Source of the DNA: an uncultured Eubacteriales bacterium
GTDB taxonomy: Bacteria; Bacillota; Clostridia; Oscillospirales; CAG-382
Direction of reading: 5' to 3'
DNA length: 64,000 nucleotides
Assembly: GCA_934479825.1 (NCBI GenBank)
Contig: CAKSOW010000011.1
Coordinates: 1-64,000 of the forward strand
Positions 61,151 to 64,000 of the stretch are shown here, piece after piece (the stretch's first letter is position 1; the number at the start of each line of letters is the position of its first letter). The notes below the pieces were generated by a model. It was not told the origin of the DNA. It was given only the letters and a program-made list of their open reading frames with translations, and did not search any database. Position numbers and translations under genes: made by a program.

Positions 61151-61456
61151 CTATATGCTTATGCCGACAGTGGCACGAATATAATCTGCGACCGCACCGC
61201 CGGTCTTTCCGGCGTTGGCGCTGTCGGGAATCTCCACAACGACCGGGCGGCTTCCGGCGGAAAGCGCGGCAATCTTTTCACCGCACAGCTTTTTTATGCC
61301 GCTTGTGACAAATAAAATCGCGGTGTTTTCGTTGACGGACGCGCGTTCCAATGCGCAAAGCGCCTCAGACGCGTCGTGCACAAGCGTCGATTCCACGCCT
61401 GCAAACCGCATTCCCACGCAGGTGTCGGCATCGTCGGTTATCAAGTAAAATTTCAT
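61151..61456 (-). CDS. ntpG: V-type ATP synthase subunit F
   Basis: A 101-residue small stalk subunit with the Rossmann-like start MKFYLITDDADTCVGMRFAGV and the GDP-like central strand AILFVTSGIKKLCGEKI. It starts with ATG after GAGGAAA. In this operon it precedes subunit E, a local gene order different from the Enterococcus operon. Confidence 0.9.
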   Translation of the reverse strand: MKFYLITDDADTCVGMRFAGVESTLVHDASEALCALERASVNENTAILFVTSGIKKLCGEKIAALSAGSRPVVVEIPDSANAGKTGGAVADYIRATVGISI

Positions 61457-61484
61457 GCCTTTTTCCTCTGTTTCCGACAGATGT

Positions 61485-61961
61485 TTAAACTTTTTGCAGA
61501 ATCAAGATTGCAATAACAACGCCGTACAGCGCGATGGATTCACCGAGGGCAACGAAGATAATGGATTTACCGAAGCTCTTGGGGTCTTCACTGGTTGCGG
61601 CGATAGCGGCAGGCGCACCGGCTGCAACGGCAATACCGCCGCCGATACCGGCAAGACCCGTAACGATACCGGCTGCAAGAAGGCCCATACCTTTGGACAT
61701 ATCGCCGGCGGTCTGTTCGGTTTCGGCCGTTTCAGACGTTTCGGCAGGTTCGGCCGTATCCGTTCCCTGTTCCGGTGCGGCAAAAACCGACACGGAGGTG
61801 AGCGCTACGGCGCAGATAAGGGCGGCAAATACACCGACATTGAAACGGAGCGCTTTGCGCGGCGTTTTGCCGGAGGACATGCGCTTGAAAGCGATAACAG
61901 CGGAATAGAGTAAAAGTGCCGGAATGAGTACGAGAAGCGTTAAGAGAATGGAAGTAGTCAT
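61485..61961 (-). CDS. ntpK: V-type ATP synthase subunit K (proteolipid) with N-terminal extension
   Basis: A 158-residue membrane rotor subunit. Only one c-type hairpin is present (about 90-158), with the ion-binding glutamate Glu141 in VALGESIALYG. The first half holds two extra helices (about 3-24 and 40-61) joined to the hairpin by a 26-residue Glu/Thr/Ala-rich linker (PEQGTDTAEPAETSE). V-type K subunits usually have two related hairpins. The second helix plus linker looks like a signal-peptide-like segment. ATG 61961 has AAAGGA at 9 bases. Confidence 0.88.
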   Translation of the reverse strand: MTTSILLTLLVLIPALLLYSAVIAFKRMSSGKTPRKALRFNVGVFAALICAVALTSVSVFAAPEQGTDTAEPAETSETAETEQTAGDMSKGMGLLAAGIVTGLAGIGGGIAVAAGAPAAIAATSEDPKSFGKSIIFVALGESIALYGVVIAILILQKV

Positions 61962-62001
61962 GATCATAGTTCCTTTCATAATGAATGTATCTTGTGCTTT
62001 T

Positions 62002-63945
62002 TTAATTTTTTTCGGATTTCTTTACGCGTACCGGATTGAACTTGCGTCCGTCGCCGATATAGAAACGGCTGAACATTTCATAATATTCCAGACGGAGCGC
62101 CTGAATACCGGTCAACAGGCCTTCCAACGCGATGACAAGGATGTTTCCGAGCAGGATAACCACCGGATTTTCGTTCGCACCGGCCAGCGAGAACACCACC
62201 ATCATCATACCGGCGTGTACCAACACGAACGCGCCGACACGCAGGAAAGAAACGGTGTTGCTCATGTAGGAAAGAATGTATTCCACAAATTCAAAGATGT
62301 TCTGTAAAAGGAAATCCACCATGCTTTCGGGCTTTTCAAAGTGATGATGGTCAATTCCCTCGATAAACGGCTCTTTGATGATCAAAATCACGGCGCACAC
62401 GCCGATGGCAATGCCGCAGGCACCCGAATCAAACGGCGCAGGCCCCTTCATAAAGGCCGAGGCAAGGTTGGCGCCGCAGACATATAGGATAAGTCCGCAA
62501 AGACCGTTCTGGCTGAGCAGCGCCTCGCCGAAGCATTTGCGCTTGATACAGCCGACAATATTTAAGCAGATCGCGCATATAACCAGTCCCACGCCGATGG
62601 CAATGGCAATCAGCAGGACCAGATTGACGTTTTCAAACACTTCGATCGGCTTTCCGTTCCAGCCGAGTGCCGCATATACCGGGTCAAGCAAATGCTCATA
62701 TCCGAATACCGACCCGAACACAAAGCCGAAGACCATCGAAGACATGCCGCACGGCACAAGAATTTTTCCGAGCGCCATATGCTTTACTTTCCACATGAGC
62801 GCACCGACTATGGCAAGGACAAGGCCTTGTCCCATGTCGCCGAACATCATGCCGAACAGAATCGTATAGGTAACTGCCACAAAAGCGGTGACATCCAAGT
62901 CGTTGTAGGAGGGCGTACCGTACATATCCACATAGAACGTATACGGCTCGACAAAGAACCGTAAGAATTTGGCGAACCCTGTCACGCGCACAGGCGGCCG
63001 CACTTTCAGCGTCTCGTCCGGATCGGTGATTTCAGCCGTCACATCGCCGCCTAATTTTTCTAACCGTTTTTCAAAGGACGCGGCATTTTTTTCGGGAACC
63101 CAGCCGGCAAGGAAAAAGTATTCCTTGTTGTGGTAGGCAAGCATGCGCATTTCAAATTTGGCGCTGTCGTAGCAAAGCTTGGAATAATAGAGGTTCATGT
63201 GCTGTTCTTCGTCCTGACACAGCTTTTTTGCCTGTTCATCCAGTTCTGCAATCTGTTTTTGCACCAATTCAATGTTGTTCTGCAAGCCTGCGATAAGCTC
63301 TGCCACTGTGCCGGAAACGTCCGAACGGAATATTTTCTGGAAGAAGAGAGAAGCGAATACGCCGTCTACTTCCGAAAGCTTTTCCTTGGGAGCGAAATAG
63401 ACGCCCCAGCATTCGTCGCCGTCCATTGAGCACGGGAAAAAGCGGATGTACGGATGATCCTTGGCATATTCGGCAATGCGTTCATAAGCGGCGCGCGGCA
63501 TATGGCCGAAGCGCGGTTTGACATAACGGCAGTCGCCGATCTCGCCGAGGTCAACCTCCAAATCTTTAAAGTGGCTGTAATTGGAGATCGCGTTCTGACA
63601 AAGTTCGATCTGCTCGTTTAACGTTTTCTTTTCCTCGGCATAATTTTTGAGCTTTTCGGAAAGCTCTCCGAAAAAGGCCTCATCCTCTCCGGTATCGTCT
63701 CCCGGCGCGTCATGCTCGCGCACATGGAGCTTGATTCCGGCGTTTTTGGCAAGCATTTCCAATTCGGAAATTTTGCCCGCCGCCGTATTGTCGCCGTCAA
63801 ACGGCTTTAAACCCATACCGGCCGAATAAAAGCTTTCGGCGTTTTCCGGCTGGAAAATACCGGCGGCACAGATTTCATCAAGCGTTTTGTCAAACATATC
63901 CAGCTTGCCGCTGATTTTGGCGACGCTCATTCTTTCGATAGCCAT
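62002..63945 (-). CDS. ntpI: V-type ATP synthase subunit I
   Basis: A 647-residue a-type subunit. The soluble N-terminal half (~1-330) contains coiled-coil helices (KKTLNEQIELCQNAISNYSH), and the C-terminal half has about eight helices with TILFGMMFGDMGQGLVLAIVGALMW and, late, LSYMSNTVSFLRVGAFVLVHAG, including the Arg that meets the K-subunit glutamate. RBS AAAGGAAG is 10 bases upstream. It is the most upstream complete gene of the operon in view. Confidence 0.95.
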   Translation of the reverse strand: MAIERMSVAKISGKLDMFDKTLDEICAAGIFQPENAESFYSAGMGLKPFDGDNTAAGKISELEMLAKNAGIKLHVREHDAPGDDTGEDEAFFGELSEKLKNYAEEKKTLNEQIELCQNAISNYSHFKDLEVDLGEIGDCRYVKPRFGHMPRAAYERIAEYAKDHPYIRFFPCSMDGDECWGVYFAPKEKLSEVDGVFASLFFQKIFRSDVSGTVAELIAGLQNNIELVQKQIAELDEQAKKLCQDEEQHMNLYYSKLCYDSAKFEMRMLAYHNKEYFFLAGWVPEKNAASFEKRLEKLGGDVTAEITDPDETLKVRPPVRVTGFAKFLRFFVEPYTFYVDMYGTPSYNDLDVTAFVAVTYTILFGMMFGDMGQGLVLAIVGALMWKVKHMALGKILVPCGMSSMVFGFVFGSVFGYEHLLDPVYAALGWNGKPIEVFENVNLVLLIAIAIGVGLVICAICLNIVGCIKRKCFGEALLSQNGLCGLILYVCGANLASAFMKGPAPFDSGACGIAIGVCAVILIIKEPFIEGIDHHHFEKPESMVDFLLQNIFEFVEYILSYMSNTVSFLRVGAFVLVHAGMMMVVFSLAGANENPVVILLGNILVIALEGLLTGIQALRLEYYEMFSRFYIGDGRKFNPVRVKKSEKN

Positions 63946-63971
63946 ATAGGTGCCAATCTTCCTTTCTTTGG

Positions 63972-64000
63972 TTATTTTGCTTTTTGCGGGTTCCGGACGC
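63972..64000 (-). CDS. Possible 3' end of an upstream gene
   Basis: On the minus strand one frame reads VRNPQKAK-stop, ending 26 bases before the subunit I start. Nine codons cannot identify it; subunit C or the coiled-coil stalk subunit would be expected here. Confidence 0.2.

Noticed and set aside
1..64000. CRISPR array, tRNA, rRNA, prophage or IS element
   Set aside because: I looked for short regularly spaced repeats, cloverleaf-like CCA ends, conserved rRNA stretches and transposase or integrase motifs and saw none. A covariance-model search was not possible.

Overview
The window looks like chromosome of an anaerobic, low-to-medium GC Firmicute, most likely a gut-type member of the Clostridia (Oscillospiraceae/Christensenellales-like). 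This is inferred from the mix of genes and not from a marker search. Supporting signs are AGGAGG-type ribosome binding sites, TTGACA-17-TATAAT promoters, a V-type ATPase operon instead of F-type genes in this stretch, a MurE carrying the meso-diaminopimelate DNPR motif, the FeoA-FeoA-FeoB-Cys-rich peptide set, an SLH-domain surface protein, and several AraC regulators next to glycan genes. No rRNA, tRNA, CRISPR array, transposase or phage gene was recognised.

Layout. 1-1257: right part of a 1.1-kb non-coding repeat. 1258-5223: a sugar isomerase and an 840-residue glycosidase-like protein, one operon. 5342-12806 (minus): PAP2 phosphatase, Sua5, release factor 1, DUF951, two membrane proteins, an FlK-like thioesterase, an aminotransferase and its Lrp regulator. 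12858-15745: lipoprotein, DUF3737 and a MalY-type C-S lyase. 15810-20606 (minus): amino-sugar cluster nagB / Gfo-Idh-MocA oxidoreductase / nagA / araC / GNAT. 20948-25623: a small membrane protein, an M42-like peptidase without metal ligands, a class B PBP, a 29-residue Cys-rich membrane peptide and a secreted CAP protein. 25778-28765: a 995-residue GH99/WbsX-like protein. 28934-30077: second full repeat. 30183-34277: ecfT, truA, dnaX, CmpB-type membrane protein. 34364-39719 (minus): mazF, murE, dapF, a trans-sulfuration enzyme and a cysteine desulfurase. 39754-41612: an SLH/transglutaminase protein split by a one-base frame change. 41927-46698: a MinD-like ATPase, a methylglyoxal-synthase-like protein without catalytic residues, an AraC regulator and a secreted triple-repeat protein. 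46951-50708 (minus): ferrous iron uptake with five GTTAG-N-CTAAC operators. 50806-51884: third repeat. 51893-55531: GH127 enzyme, divergent AraC, MgtC. 55568-55822: solo repeat arm. 55824-63945 (minus): V-ATPase I-K-F-E-A-B-(DUF368)-D.

Themes. Three regions pair an AraC regulator with glycan-related genes (nag, the triple-repeat protein, GH127), and two larger glycosidase-like proteins lie at 2701 and 25778, pointing to a specialist in host or plant glycans. Cell-wall work is spread over murE/dapF, the PBP, PAP2 and DUF368. The most unusual items are the family of long inverted-repeat elements that carry no transposase, the shared metal-type operator at the iron locus, the T-tract frame break in the surface protein, and two enzyme-fold proteins that have lost their active-site residues.
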